From Ruminococcaceae bacterium UBA737 (GTDB lineage Bacteria; Bacillota; Clostridia; Oscillospirales; Acutalibacteraceae), in contig DBKZ01000027.1 of the NCBI GenBank assembly GCA_002297415.1, positions 4,145 through 12,072 on the forward strand: a DNA stretch of 7,928 nucleotides. The letters run 5' to 3'. Below are positions 1 through 6,932 of the stretch, in pieces. The notes below the pieces were generated by a model that made no database searches, was not told the DNA's origin, and saw only the letters and a list, made by a program, of their open reading frames with translations. Position 1 is the stretch's first letter, and every line of letters begins with the position of its first letter. Position numbers and translations under genes: made by a program.

Positions 1-2
1 GC

Positions 3-1547
3 TTAACCTGTTCTTCTTAAATTCATATCCACTCTTCCGGAAATTCCGTCTACCGAGCCGCTTGAGGTGTACTGCCAAGCGACATAGGGAATATTTTTTA
101 CCCTTTCATAATTTTCGGTATAATAAGCTATCCATATACTTTCATTCGAAATTCTTGAGCCTTCAAGATATTTGTTGTAATAATTAAAATAGGTGTAAAT
201 TCCTGCCTGTAAACCGCCTGCCCTTATCCTGTTTACGAATGCAAGTGCGGTGTTGGTGCGCTGGGCAGGGGTCATCCCTGCAACCCTGTCTCCGACATGC
301 TCTATATCGCAGTAAACGGGAAGCTGTAAGCTTCTACCCTTTAAAGCGTCTAAAACAAATTCGGCCTCTTTTACCGCCTCGTCCTCATTAGCGGAAACCG
401 AATAAAAATACACTCCGCATTTTATCCCGTATTTCTGAGCCTCTTTTAAATTATCTTCAAAATAATTATCTTTGCATATTAATCCTGATACATATCCGCG
501 GTAGCCTACTCTTATATATGCAAATTCAACACCTGCGCGTTTTACCTTTGCCCAGTTAATCTTTCCCTGATGGCTTGAAACATCAATTCCGACCTCGCAG
601 TCCTTAACGCCGGTTACAGGGTCGAAATGATATCTCAGTCCGTTAATTTCCGCATAGCCCGTAACGAATTTTCCGCCGTTTACAAAATAGGTCTTGCCGT
701 CAACCGTATTAAAGCCCTCTTTGAAAATCCGACCGTCGGGCAATTGCACCTCTATCGGGAATTTTCTTTTGAACGGACCCTTTTTCACGGTATCGTTTTC
801 CGCTAAAATATAGCCCTCAAAGGCTTCTCCGCCTAAATTCCTGTTTTCATAGGTTTCGGGGTCATATTTAATTTTATAAAATGTAAGCTCCTTTTTCTCT
901 TCGGGCTTTTGGTCTTCACTGCTGTCGGTATTTTCGCTGCTTTCATCGCCCTCGGCATCCGCAGTCAAAAGAACCTCGGAGCTTAAATCGCTTTCAGCAT
1001 TATCCTCTTTTACCTCTGCTGTTTCAGAGGATATATAATCATAGGTTTTACCGCTTTCAGCCTTAAATTGCGATACGGCTTTTAAATCGGCTGAGGAATA
1101 GATTTCCTTATCTTCGGTAACAGTTACCACCTCAACCTCTTTTTCCTCATATTGGGTTTCGGTGTCTAAAATTCTTTGAAGCGTGGACGAGGGGGTTGTA
1201 TCTTCGTTTACAGGGCGCTTTTTGTTCTCGGGATCCTCCTTGGGTCTGTATTTAAAAGCAGGATTCTTCAAAACATTTACAATAGGAGCATTTATCTCCT
1301 CAGGCTCGGGCTCCGGAATTTGCTCCTCGGAAGACAAAACCTCGCTTGAAGCTACCTTTACAGGCTCTTTTTTAACTGCCGGCTCTGCTTTTTTGCCGTT
1401 TTTATTTTTTATAATCAAAACAGCCGAAAGCGAACCTATGACTATAAGCGCCGACGCTCCTATGCTTACGGAAGCTATAAGATGCGCCTTTAAAAAACCT
1501 GCCGATTTTCTGAAAAACAGTTTTATATCATTAAAACTAAGCTTCAA
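3..1547 (-). CDS. Membrane-anchored GH25 family muramidase (lysozyme-like)
   Basis: Predicted peptidoglycan N-acetylmuramidase of glycoside hydrolase family 25, probably held at the outer face of the cell membrane. Of 514 residues, about 22-46 form one hydrophobic segment after a short basic N-terminus, without a clear signal-peptidase site, so it looks like a membrane anchor. Residues 50-220 are a low-complexity linker rich in E, S, K and P. Residues 277-313 (GFNTVDGKTYFVNGGKF and following) resemble choline/cell-wall-binding repeats. The GH25 domain spans about 318-510. It carries Asp322 in GIDVSSHQG and the catalytic DxE pair Asp414/Glu416 in VYCDIEH, and ends in RVDMN as the family does. 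The start is TTG, chosen because AGGGTGAG lies 5 nt upstream and no ATG fits. The stop lies 2 bases from the window edge. Family assignment is secure; the physiological role (wall turnover or attack on other bacteria) is not shown. Confidence 0.93.
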   Translation of the reverse strand: MKLSFNDIKLFFRKSAGFLKAHLIASVSIGASALIVIGSLSAVLIIKNKNGKKAEPAVKKEPVKVASSEVLSSEEQIPEPEPEEINAPIVNVLKNPAFKYRPKEDPENKKRPVNEDTTPSSTLQRILDTETQYEEKEVEVVTVTEDKEIYSSADLKAVSQFKAESGKTYDYISSETAEVKEDNAESDLSSEVLLTADAEGDESSENTDSSEDQKPEEKKELTFYKIKYDPETYENRNLGGEAFEGYILAENDTVKKGPFKRKFPIEVQLPDGRIFKEGFNTVDGKTYFVNGGKFVTGYAEINGLRYHFDPVTGVKDCEVGIDVSSHQGKINWAKVKRAGVEFAYIRVGYRGYVSGLICKDNYFEDNLKEAQKYGIKCGVYFYSVSANEDEAVKEAEFVLDALKGRSLQLPVYCDIEHVGDRVAGMTPAQRTNTALAFVNRIRAGGLQAGIYTYFNYYNKYLEGSRISNESIWIAYYTENYERVKNIPYVAWQYTSSGSVDGISGRVDMNLRRTG

Positions 1548-1552
1548 TGTAT

Positions 1553-1560
1553 CTCACCCT
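1553..1560 (-). promoter_or_regulatory. Ribosome binding site fixing the TTG start of the GH25 gene
   Basis: On the minus strand AGGGTGAG ends 5 nt before the TTG at 1547-1545. It matches 7 of 8 bases around the core of the AGGAGGTGA consensus and supports a non-ATG start. Confidence 0.7.
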
Positions 1561-1578
1561 GAAAACGAATTTGATTTA

Positions 1579-1607
1579 ATGATAGCACAAAGCAATACTG
1601 AATTCAA
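1579..1607 (-). promoter_or_regulatory. Sigma-A type promoter of the GH25 gene
   Basis: The minus strand has TTGAAT (1602-1607) and TATCAT (1579-1584) separated by exactly 17 bp. These match the -35 at 4 of 6 and the -10 at 5 of 6 positions. It lies in the short gap after the beta-galactosidase stop codon, so the lysozyme gene can be transcribed independently. No terminator is visible between the two genes, so co-transcription is also possible. Confidence 0.6.
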
Positions 1608-1630
1608 CAGGAAAATTTTTATAGCTGAAC

Positions 1631-4468
1631 TCAAATTTCAGGCTCGATAAAGAAATTGAAATCGAATTTTTTCTCATTTAAGGTATAAATGTCGGGAAGC
1701 TTCGGTCCGCAGGAGGCGGAGCCTATTCCGCTGTCGCGGTAATCAATCCTTAAATGTATAAATCCGTCTTTTTCAAGCTCGTTTATATGCTTTGCCTTGA
1801 TAAGATTATGAACGGAAAACTCGGAAACATTTATTTCAAAGCTTTTATCCGAGCCTATTTTCATTTTGCCGATTTTAAGCTCGCGGCAGTCAAAATGGTT
1901 TCCGTGCTCCTGAGGCTTTATATAATTTACATACTCCTTCTGAGCCGTGCTTTCATAAAGCCCGATTTTAGCTCCTTCTTTTAAATCACAGTAGCTTTCA
2001 ACAGGTCCGTAAGCAAAATATGTAAACGCATTATTTTCCTTCGGCAGCTTAAGCTCCATTCCGAACCTCTGAAGCCACGGCGCGCTTTCTCTTATATCGG
2101 CGCTGAAATTATAATTTATTCTGCCATTTTCATTAACGGTGATTTTGAGAATAAATCTTAAATAAGGAATTCTCGAAACGCCTGCAAGCGAGCCTGAAAC
2201 GGAAATTACGCCGTCCTTAAATTCTGTCGAATAAATTTTTATAAACTGCTCCTCTAAGCTTTCGCCCCAGTTATACCAAAGCTTTTCAAAATGGCGCTCG
2301 TTATCGGTATATGCGCGGATAGCGGTAAATTCGGGGATAGCGCAGATCTGCTTTTTCCCGTCAATTTCAATTGCGCTGAAATTTCCGTAGCACTTAGAAA
2401 ATTCATATCTGAAATTATCGCCCGAAAAGATAATTTTATCTTCAAGCTCCTCTGCCTTAGCGGATTTTTCGCTTGAAATTTCACTTTTCTTTTCGCAATT
2501 CAGCTCAAACTGGCTGTGGGCGAATTCATATCCGTCTTTGATAAGAGATACCGTAAGGAAAGCGCCTAAATATGCTTTAAGGGCAGGGATTTCGGGAATG
2601 AGGCTAACCGTTTCGTGGGGCTTAGCGTCAATTTTTATTGTCTTTTCCGAAACGGTCCTTCCGTCGCAGGAAATATTAAGCTTTAAATCATATTCGTTTA
2701 AATCGGTAAAATCAAGCCTGTTTCTGATTTTTAAGGTTTTGCCGTCAAACTGAGCTTTCATCGGCTGGTATGCCGCCTTTACCTCTAAGCTTCCTGCCTT
2801 TAAGGTGCGGTCATAGAAAACCATTCCGTCACAACAGAAATTGCCGTCGTTGGTAAGCTCGCCGTCAAAATCGCCGCCGTAGCACGGAATGCCGTTTTTA
2901 AGCGCGGTATGGTCCGCCCACTCCCAGATACAGCCGCCTATAAGCTTAGGGTTTTCGTCAATAAGATCGTTATAATCGACTACTCCTCCTGGGCCGTTTC
3001 CCATAGCATGGGCATATTCGCAGAAGAATATCGGCAAATTAAGCTCCTTGTTTTCAAGCTGTTTTTTTATGCCGTCAATGCTTGGATACATCCATGAAAA
3101 TACATCGGCTCTTTCGGCAATTTTATAATTGTTTTCTACAGACGCTCTTCGGCTTGCGTCCTCGCAGTGGATAAGTCTGCCGTCCTTAAGCGACCTTAAA
3201 TATTCGATCATTTTTTCGTGGTTTACTCCGTGGCCGCTTTCATTGCCTGTAGACCACATTATGATACAGCCGAAGTTTTTATAATAGGAAACAGCTCTTT
3301 TCATGCGCTCTACATGCTCCTTTTCCCATTCGGGCTTGGTGCAGAGCCATGCGCTGTCCTCGACATCGAAATGATAAGGGGTGTTAGGGAGCCTTTCTAT
3401 AGTTCCGTGGCATTCGATATCGGTTTCTAAAATAACATAAAAGCCCATTTCCTCGCATTTTTCAATAAAGAAAGGCGTCGGCGGATAGTGCGAGGTTCTG
3501 ATACAGTTAATATTAAGCTGTTTCATAAGCTTTAAGTCCTTTAAAAGCTCATCATTGCTTTGCGCCCAGCCGTTTAAAGCGCTTGTATCGTGGTGGTTAA
3601 CACCTCGAAGCTTAACCGATACTCCGTTTATCAAAAGCTCCTTATCAGAAGAAATTTCAATCGTTCTGAAGGTTGCAAAAAGAACTATTTCCTCGCCGTT
3701 TCTTTTAAGCAGAACCTTATATCTGTAGGGCTTTTCGGCATTCCAGAAAACAGGGCTTTTAACCTCTATATCCGCTTTTTCGCCTTTTCCCTCATAAATT
3801 TTATTTCCCTCGCCGTCAAAAACCGAAATCTCGGCTTCCTTTTCGGCGTCAACAATTATTTTTCCGTTTTCTGTCCTTACCGAAGGGTCAAAAATATGGT
3901 CAAGAGGTCTTAAAATTATTGCGCAGTCTCTGAAAATTCCGTTGCACCTGAACTGGTCCTGATCCTCAAGATAGCTTCCGCAGCACCATTTATAAACCTT
4001 GACTTTAACAGTGTTTTTGCCTTTCCTTACGCTTTTTGTTATATCGAATTCGGCAGGCAGGTGGCTGCCCTGAGTAAAGCCTATGTAACCGCCGTTTACA
4101 TATATTTCACCCATTGAGGAAATTCCCTCGGCAATAAAATAAACCTTTCCGAAAACATCCTCTAAATCAAAATCCCTTTCATAAACCGCACAGGGGTTTT
4201 TATCGGGAACATATGGCGGATCATACGGAAAAGGATAGCGCAGATTTGTATAATTCGGGTTTTCATAGCCCGTATTCTGCCAGCATGAAGGAACGGAAAC
4301 TTCGTCGAAATCCTTAATTTCGCCGTTTGCGTTCCTCTCATCGTCAAAATATTTGAATCTCCATTTTCCGTTTAAAAGAATATATTTTGATATTCCGCTC
4401 GGGATATAAAAGCTTCGTGGGTTTAATCGATTTTCACTCGTTTTCATAGGGTCTTCATAAAAGCGCAT
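1631..4468 (-). CDS. lacZ: Beta-galactosidase, glycoside hydrolase family 2 (LacZ type)
   Basis: Cytoplasmic retaining glycosidase, predicted to hydrolyse beta-galactosides such as lactose. Of 945 residues, about 30-190 form the GH2 sugar-binding jelly-roll domain (GSHLPAEFDIT near 134-144). An immunoglobulin-like domain follows, then the TIM barrel from about 280. The barrel has RGVNHHDTSALNG, CIRTSHYPP, acid/base Glu410 in WSTGNESGHG and nucleophile Glu484 in FFCEYAHAMGNGPGG. The C-terminal half has the long-LacZ beta-sandwich, with TDNERHF at 721-727. Length is slightly below the roughly 1000 residues usual for LacZ. No signal peptide is seen. The ATG at 4468 is chosen because AAAGGAG lies 10 nt upstream; an in-frame GTG at 4537 lies inside the upstream hairpin and has no ribosome site. 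No sugar transporter or regulator is visible next to it. The family is certain; substrate preference is inferred. Confidence 0.94.
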   Translation of the reverse strand: MRFYEDPMKTSENRLNPRSFYIPSGISKYILLNGKWRFKYFDDERNANGEIKDFDEVSVPSCWQNTGYENPNYTNLRYPFPYDPPYVPDKNPCAVYERDFDLEDVFGKVYFIAEGISSMGEIYVNGGYIGFTQGSHLPAEFDITKSVRKGKNTVKVKVYKWCCGSYLEDQDQFRCNGIFRDCAIILRPLDHIFDPSVRTENGKIIVDAEKEAEISVFDGEGNKIYEGKGEKADIEVKSPVFWNAEKPYRYKVLLKRNGEEIVLFATFRTIEISSDKELLINGVSVKLRGVNHHDTSALNGWAQSNDELLKDLKLMKQLNINCIRTSHYPPTPFFIEKCEEMGFYVILETDIECHGTIERLPNTPYHFDVEDSAWLCTKPEWEKEHVERMKRAVSYYKNFGCIIMWSTGNESGHGVNHEKMIEYLRSLKDGRLIHCEDASRRASVENNYKIAERADVFSWMYPSIDGIKKQLENKELNLPIFFCEYAHAMGNGPGGVVDYNDLIDENPKLIGGCIWEWADHTALKNGIPCYGGDFDGELTNDGNFCCDGMVFYDRTLKAGSLEVKAAYQPMKAQFDGKTLKIRNRLDFTDLNEYDLKLNISCDGRTVSEKTIKIDAKPHETVSLIPEIPALKAYLGAFLTVSLIKDGYEFAHSQFELNCEKKSEISSEKSAKAEELEDKIIFSGDNFRYEFSKCYGNFSAIEIDGKKQICAIPEFTAIRAYTDNERHFEKLWYNWGESLEEQFIKIYSTEFKDGVISVSGSLAGVSRIPYLRFILKITVNENGRINYNFSADIRESAPWLQRFGMELKLPKENNAFTYFAYGPVESYCDLKEGAKIGLYESTAQKEYVNYIKPQEHGNHFDCRELKIGKMKIGSDKSFEINVSEFSVHNLIKAKHINELEKDGFIHLRIDYRDSGIGSASCGPKLPDIYTLNEKKFDFNFFIEPEI

Positions 4469-4478
4469 AAAAAGTTTT

Positions 4479-4485
4479 CTCCTTT
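4479..4485 (-). promoter_or_regulatory. Ribosome binding site deciding the lacZ start
   Basis: AAAGGAG on the minus strand, 10 nt before the ATG at 4468. It argues against the longer reading frame that opens at a GTG at 4537. Confidence 0.75.
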
Positions 4486-4503
4486 GTTTGAGTCCTGTCA
4501 CAT

Positions 4504-4541
4504 AAAAAACAGGTGCGGCGGAAATAACTTCCGTCACACCT
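4504..4541 (-). terminator. Intrinsic terminator after maf, overlapping the lacZ start region
   Basis: The minus strand forms a 13-bp stem (arms 4541-4529 and 4523-4511, one A/C mismatch and one G-U pair) with a 5-nt loop. It is followed by G and six T (4509-4504). This is a typical rho-independent terminator for transcripts coming from guaB-maf. The same dyad begins directly after the -10 box of the lacZ promoter, so it could alternatively or additionally be a repressor operator. Confidence 0.65.
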
Positions 4542-4570
4542 ATTATAATGTGTTTTTATAAATAATTCAA
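4542..4570 (-). promoter_or_regulatory. Sigma-A type promoter of lacZ
   Basis: The minus strand has TTGAAT (4565-4570), a 17-bp spacer and a perfect TATAAT (4542-4547). The start of transcription would fall near 4535, inside the left arm of the adjacent dyad. A lacZ transcript would then lack the outer part of the terminator stem. No catabolite-response element was recognised. Confidence 0.65.
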
Positions 4571-4577
4571 TAGAAAA

Positions 4578-5129
4578 TTAAAGCGAATTTAACGCAATAT
4601 TAAGCTTTTCTACAGGCAGACCGACAACATTATAATAATCGCCGTTTATTTTCTCGACAAAAAGCGCGCCCCTGCCTTGAATTCCGTAGGCTCCTGCTTT
4701 ATCCATAGGCTCGCCCGTCGCTATGTAATCCTTTATTTCCTTTTTTGTCAGGCTTTTAAATTTAACATAGGTTTTAACCGAAAAGGTTTTTATTTCTTTT
4801 TCGCTTATTACAGCACAGCCGGTTATAACCAAATGCTCTTTTCCCGAAAGGGAGGAGAGCATTTTTTCGGCGTTTTCTTCGCTTTCGGGCTTGCCGAGCA
4901 TACTTTTTCCTAAGAAAACGGCGGTGTCCGCTCCTATTATAACCGAATTTTTATTTTTTTCGGCAACCGCTTTTGCTTTTTTTAAAGCAAGGTAAACGGG
5001 GGCTTCAAAAATATCAATATCATCGGGAACGGTTTCGTCGACATCAGCCGTTAAGATTTTAAAATCGTCGGTTATAAGCCCTAAAAGTTCTTTTCTTCTC
5101 GGCGACGCCGAGGCTAAAATCAAACTCAT
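4578..5129 (-). CDS. maf: Maf/YhdE-type nucleoside triphosphate pyrophosphatase
   Basis: A cytosolic Maf-family enzyme that hydrolyses non-canonical or excess nucleoside triphosphates to the monophosphate and pyrophosphate. Length is 183 residues, normal for the family. Visible motifs are the N-terminal LILASASPRRKELL (3-16), GADT with Asp68, LGKPES (78-83), KAGAYGIQGRGA (144-155) and YNVVGLP (166-172). The AGAYGIQG form is the one associated with the YhdE (dTTP/UTP-preferring) branch rather than the YceF branch, by established knowledge. Its ATG overlaps the guaB stop as ATGA, and the preceding bases give only a weak Shine-Dalgarno, so translation is probably coupled to guaB. A role in cell division arrest is known for some relatives but is not shown here. 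Confidence 0.93.
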   Translation of the reverse strand: MSLILASASPRRKELLGLITDDFKILTADVDETVPDDIDIFEAPVYLALKKAKAVAEKNKNSVIIGADTAVFLGKSMLGKPESEENAEKMLSSLSGKEHLVITGCAVISEKEIKTFSVKTYVKFKSLTKKEIKDYIATGEPMDKAGAYGIQGRGALFVEKINGDYYNVVGLPVEKLNIALNSL

Positions 5130-6628
5130 TTTATCGAAGTGCTTTCTTTCTGGATAACATCATGCGCTCCGCCCTCGACAATGCTTGTGGAGCTTACAAG
5201 GGTTAACTTTGCTTTCTTTTGAAGCTCGGGAATGCTGAGCGCGCCGCAGTTGCACATAGTGGATTTAACCTTGCTAAGCGTCAGTCCGACATTATCCTTA
5301 AGGCTTCCTGCATACGGAACATAGGAATCAACGCCCTCTTCAAAGCTTAATTTTTTATCTCCGCCGAGGTCATAGCGTTGCCAGTTTCTTGCTCTGTTAG
5401 AGCCCTCGCCCCAGTATTCCTTATAATATGTTCCGCCGATATTGACCTTATTTGTCGGGCTTTCGTCAAACCTTGCAAAATATCTTCCGAGCATGATGAA
5501 ATCCGCGCCCATAGCGAGAGCAAGGGTTATATGGTGGTCATAAACAATTCCGCCGTCAGAGCAGACGGGGACATAAATTCCCGTTTCCTTAAAATATTCG
5601 TCGCGCGCCTTGCAGACATCTATAAGCGCAGTCGCCTGACCTCTGCCTATGCCCTTTGTTTCACGGGTGATACAAATAGAGCCGCCGCCTATGCCTACCT
5701 TTACAAAGTCCGCTCCGCACTCGGCTAAGTATCTGAAGCCCTCTGCGTCAACAACATTTCCCGCTCCTACCTTGACGGTATCGCCGTAATTCTCTCTTAT
5801 CCAGTCGATTGTAAGCTTCTGCCACTCGGAATAGCCCTCGGATGAGTCGATACAAAGCACATCCGCACCGGCATTGACGAGGGCGGGAACCCTATTTGCA
5901 TAGTCTCTTGTGTTTATACCCGCTCCTATAACATAGCGCTTTGATTTATCAAGGAGCTCGTTGGGATTTTGCTTATGTGTGTCATAATCCTTTCTGAAAA
6001 CAAAATAGCAGAGCCTGCGCTCGCTGTCTATAATCGGCAGGGAATTTAATTTATTGTCCCATATAATATCGTTTGCTTCCTTTAGGGTTGTGCCCTCTTT
6101 AGCGGTAATAAGCTTATCAAACGGGGTCATAAATTCTTTAACCTTAATATCGGGCGACATTCTGCTTACTCTGTAATCCCTGCTTGTGACAATTCCCACA
6201 AGCTCGCCTTTATCGGTGCCGTCCTTTGTAACGGCAACAGTAGAATGGCCCGTTTTTTCCTTTAAGGCGATAACATCGGCAAGGGTGTTTTCGGGGCTTA
6301 TATTAGAATCGCTTTTTACAAAGCCTGCCTTATATGCTTTCGCGCGGCTTACCATTGCCGCCTCGTCCTCTATCGACTGCGAGCCGTAAATAAAAGAAAC
6401 GCCGCCCTCTGTAGCAAGCGCTACGGCGAGCCTGTCGCCCGAAACCGACTGCATTATTGCCGAAACGAGCGGAATATTCATCGTTATGGCAGCTTCTTCG
6501 CCCTTTTTGAATTTAACAAGGGGTGTTTTAAGAGATACATTTGCAGGGATACATTCGCTTGAGGAATACCCCGGAATAAGCAAATATTCGTTAAAGGTGT
6601 GTGATTGTTCATTGATAAATACTGCCAT
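5126..6628 (-). CDS. guaB: IMP dehydrogenase with CBS (Bateman) domains
   Basis: Catalyses the NAD-dependent oxidation of IMP to XMP, the committed step of guanine nucleotide synthesis, in the cytosol. It has 500 residues from the chosen ATG. An N-terminal barrel strand region contains IPLVSAIMQSVSG. Two CBS repeats follow at about 106-220. The barrel continues with CIDSSEG (Asp261), the catalytic loop GGGSICITR with Cys319, SDGG with Asp358, and the mobile-flap dyad Arg418-Tyr419. The catalytic loop has GGGSIC where classical bacterial enzymes have GPGSIC, and it is followed by KGIGRGQATA. This marks a divergent subtype with flap NWQRYDLGG. The ATG at 6628 is preferred to a TTG at 6634 because AAGGAG lies 8 nt before the ATG but only 2 nt before the TTG. 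It is first in an operon with maf. Confidence 0.95.
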   Translation of the reverse strand: MAVFINEQSHTFNEYLLIPGYSSSECIPANVSLKTPLVKFKKGEEAAITMNIPLVSAIMQSVSGDRLAVALATEGGVSFIYGSQSIEDEAAMVSRAKAYKAGFVKSDSNISPENTLADVIALKEKTGHSTVAVTKDGTDKGELVGIVTSRDYRVSRMSPDIKVKEFMTPFDKLITAKEGTTLKEANDIIWDNKLNSLPIIDSERRLCYFVFRKDYDTHKQNPNELLDKSKRYVIGAGINTRDYANRVPALVNAGADVLCIDSSEGYSEWQKLTIDWIRENYGDTVKVGAGNVVDAEGFRYLAECGADFVKVGIGGGSICITRETKGIGRGQATALIDVCKARDEYFKETGIYVPVCSDGGIVYDHHITLALAMGADFIMLGRYFARFDESPTNKVNIGGTYYKEYWGEGSNRARNWQRYDLGGDKKLSFEEGVDSYVPYAGSLKDNVGLTLSKVKSTMCNCGALSIPELQKKAKLTLVSSTSIVEGGAHDVIQKESTSIK

Positions 6629-6636
6629 TTTCAAAG

Positions 6637-6642
6637 CTCCTT
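6637..6642 (-). promoter_or_regulatory. Ribosome binding site deciding the guaB start
   Basis: AAGGAG on the minus strand with an 8-nt spacer to the ATG at 6628. The in-frame TTG at 6634 would be too close to be used. Confidence 0.75.
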
Positions 6643-6671
6643 TTTATTTTTCATTTTAAAATATTTTTATA

Positions 6672-6700
6672 ATTCTATCACCTTTAAAGATTGATGTCAA
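6672..6700 (-). promoter_or_regulatory. Sigma-A promoter of guaB-maf
   Basis: The minus strand has a perfect TTGACA (6695-6700), a 17-bp spacer and TAGAAT (6672-6677, 5 of 6). Transcription would start near 6665, giving a short AT-rich leader of about 37 nt, too short for a purine riboswitch. Its -35 box lies 13 bp from the -35 box of the divergent folT promoter. Confidence 0.8.
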
Positions 6701-6713
6701 TAAAAAATTACAC

Positions 6714-6741
6714 TTGACAAATTAAATTTTCATTGTATAAT
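6714..6741 (+). promoter_or_regulatory. Sigma-A promoter of the folT riboswitch transcript
   Basis: Perfect TTGACA (6714-6719) and perfect TATAAT (6736-6741) with a 16-bp spacer. Transcription would begin near 6748, just ahead of the riboswitch aptamer, giving a leader of about 185 nt. Confidence 0.82.
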
Positions 6742-6752
6742 GTCAGTATATT

Positions 6753-6867
6753 TCAGAGTAGGTATTTTAGCGTAAAGTGTCTGCGGAACGGGGAGTTGTC
6801 CGCAGAACGAAAGACTGCACATTTTAAAGTTTTTGCGGTCTGCGGTTAAAATGCCGCATCCCGCTGA
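6753..6867 (+). promoter_or_regulatory. Tetrahydrofolate (THF) riboswitch aptamer
   Basis: The sequence and fold match the THF riboswitch class that controls folate uptake and synthesis genes in Firmicutes. Conserved stretches seen are GAGTAG (6756-6761), GCGTAAAGTGT (6770-6780), AACGAA (6806-6811), GCGGT (6841-6846 region) and GCATCCCGCT (6856-6865). P1 is TCAG/CTGA (6753-6756 with 6864-6867). P2 pairs GTATTTTA (6762-6769) with TTAAAATGC (6846-6854), including a G-U pair. P3 is a perfect 7-bp stem (6781-6787 with 6799-6805). P4 has 8 bp (6812-6819 with 6834-6841). The P3 loop GGGA (6791-6794) can form the expected pseudoknot with TCCC (6859-6862). Ligand binding is expected to lower expression of folT. 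Identification is from memory of the class, supported by the downstream gene. Confidence 0.9.
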
Positions 6868-6870
6868 CAG

Positions 6871-6924
6871 TAATAGAATTTTTCCGTGCCTTTCTATTAT
6901 CTATCGGTTAGGATGATAGGGAGG
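6871..6924 (+). promoter_or_regulatory. Probable translational expression platform of the THF riboswitch
   Basis: Two mutually exclusive helices are visible. TAATAGAA (6871-6878) pairs perfectly with TTCTATTA (6892-6899). CCTTTCTAT (6889-6897) can instead form 9 bp, two of them G-U, with ATAGGGAGG (6916-6924), which contains the folT Shine-Dalgarno. There is no GC-rich hairpin followed by a T run, so control at translation initiation is more likely than termination. How P1 stability selects between the helices is inference. One possibility is that the first helix extends through CCG (6861-6863) pairing with CGG (6905-6907). Confidence 0.5.
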
Positions 6925-6932
6925 TTATTTTT

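Noticed and set aside
1183..1650. 155-codon plus-strand frame opposite the lysozyme N-terminus.
   Set aside because: It mirrors the low-complexity linker of the GH25 gene, has no good ribosome site or recognisable domain, and conflicts with a certain gene and its promoter.
4490..4502. GAGTCCTGTCACA in front of lacZ repeats, inverted, the tRNA-like end at 7898-7910, suggesting an attachment site.
   Set aside because: A 13-base match is expected about once by chance in a window this size, and no integrase or mobile gene is nearby.
4469..4537. Longer beta-galactosidase frame from a GTG at 4537.
   Set aside because: The extra 23 residues come from the hairpin and leader, have no GH2 similarity, and the AAAGGAG at 4479-4485 points to the ATG at 4468.
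6629..6671. Possible purine or XMP-type riboswitch in the guaB leader.
   Set aside because: The leader is only about 37 nt, AT-rich and without a stable stem.
6741..6746. TGTCAG could pair perfectly with CTGACA at 6864-6869 and lengthen riboswitch P1.
   Set aside because: It overlaps the last base of the -10 box and lies ahead of the expected start near 6748, so most of it is not transcribed.
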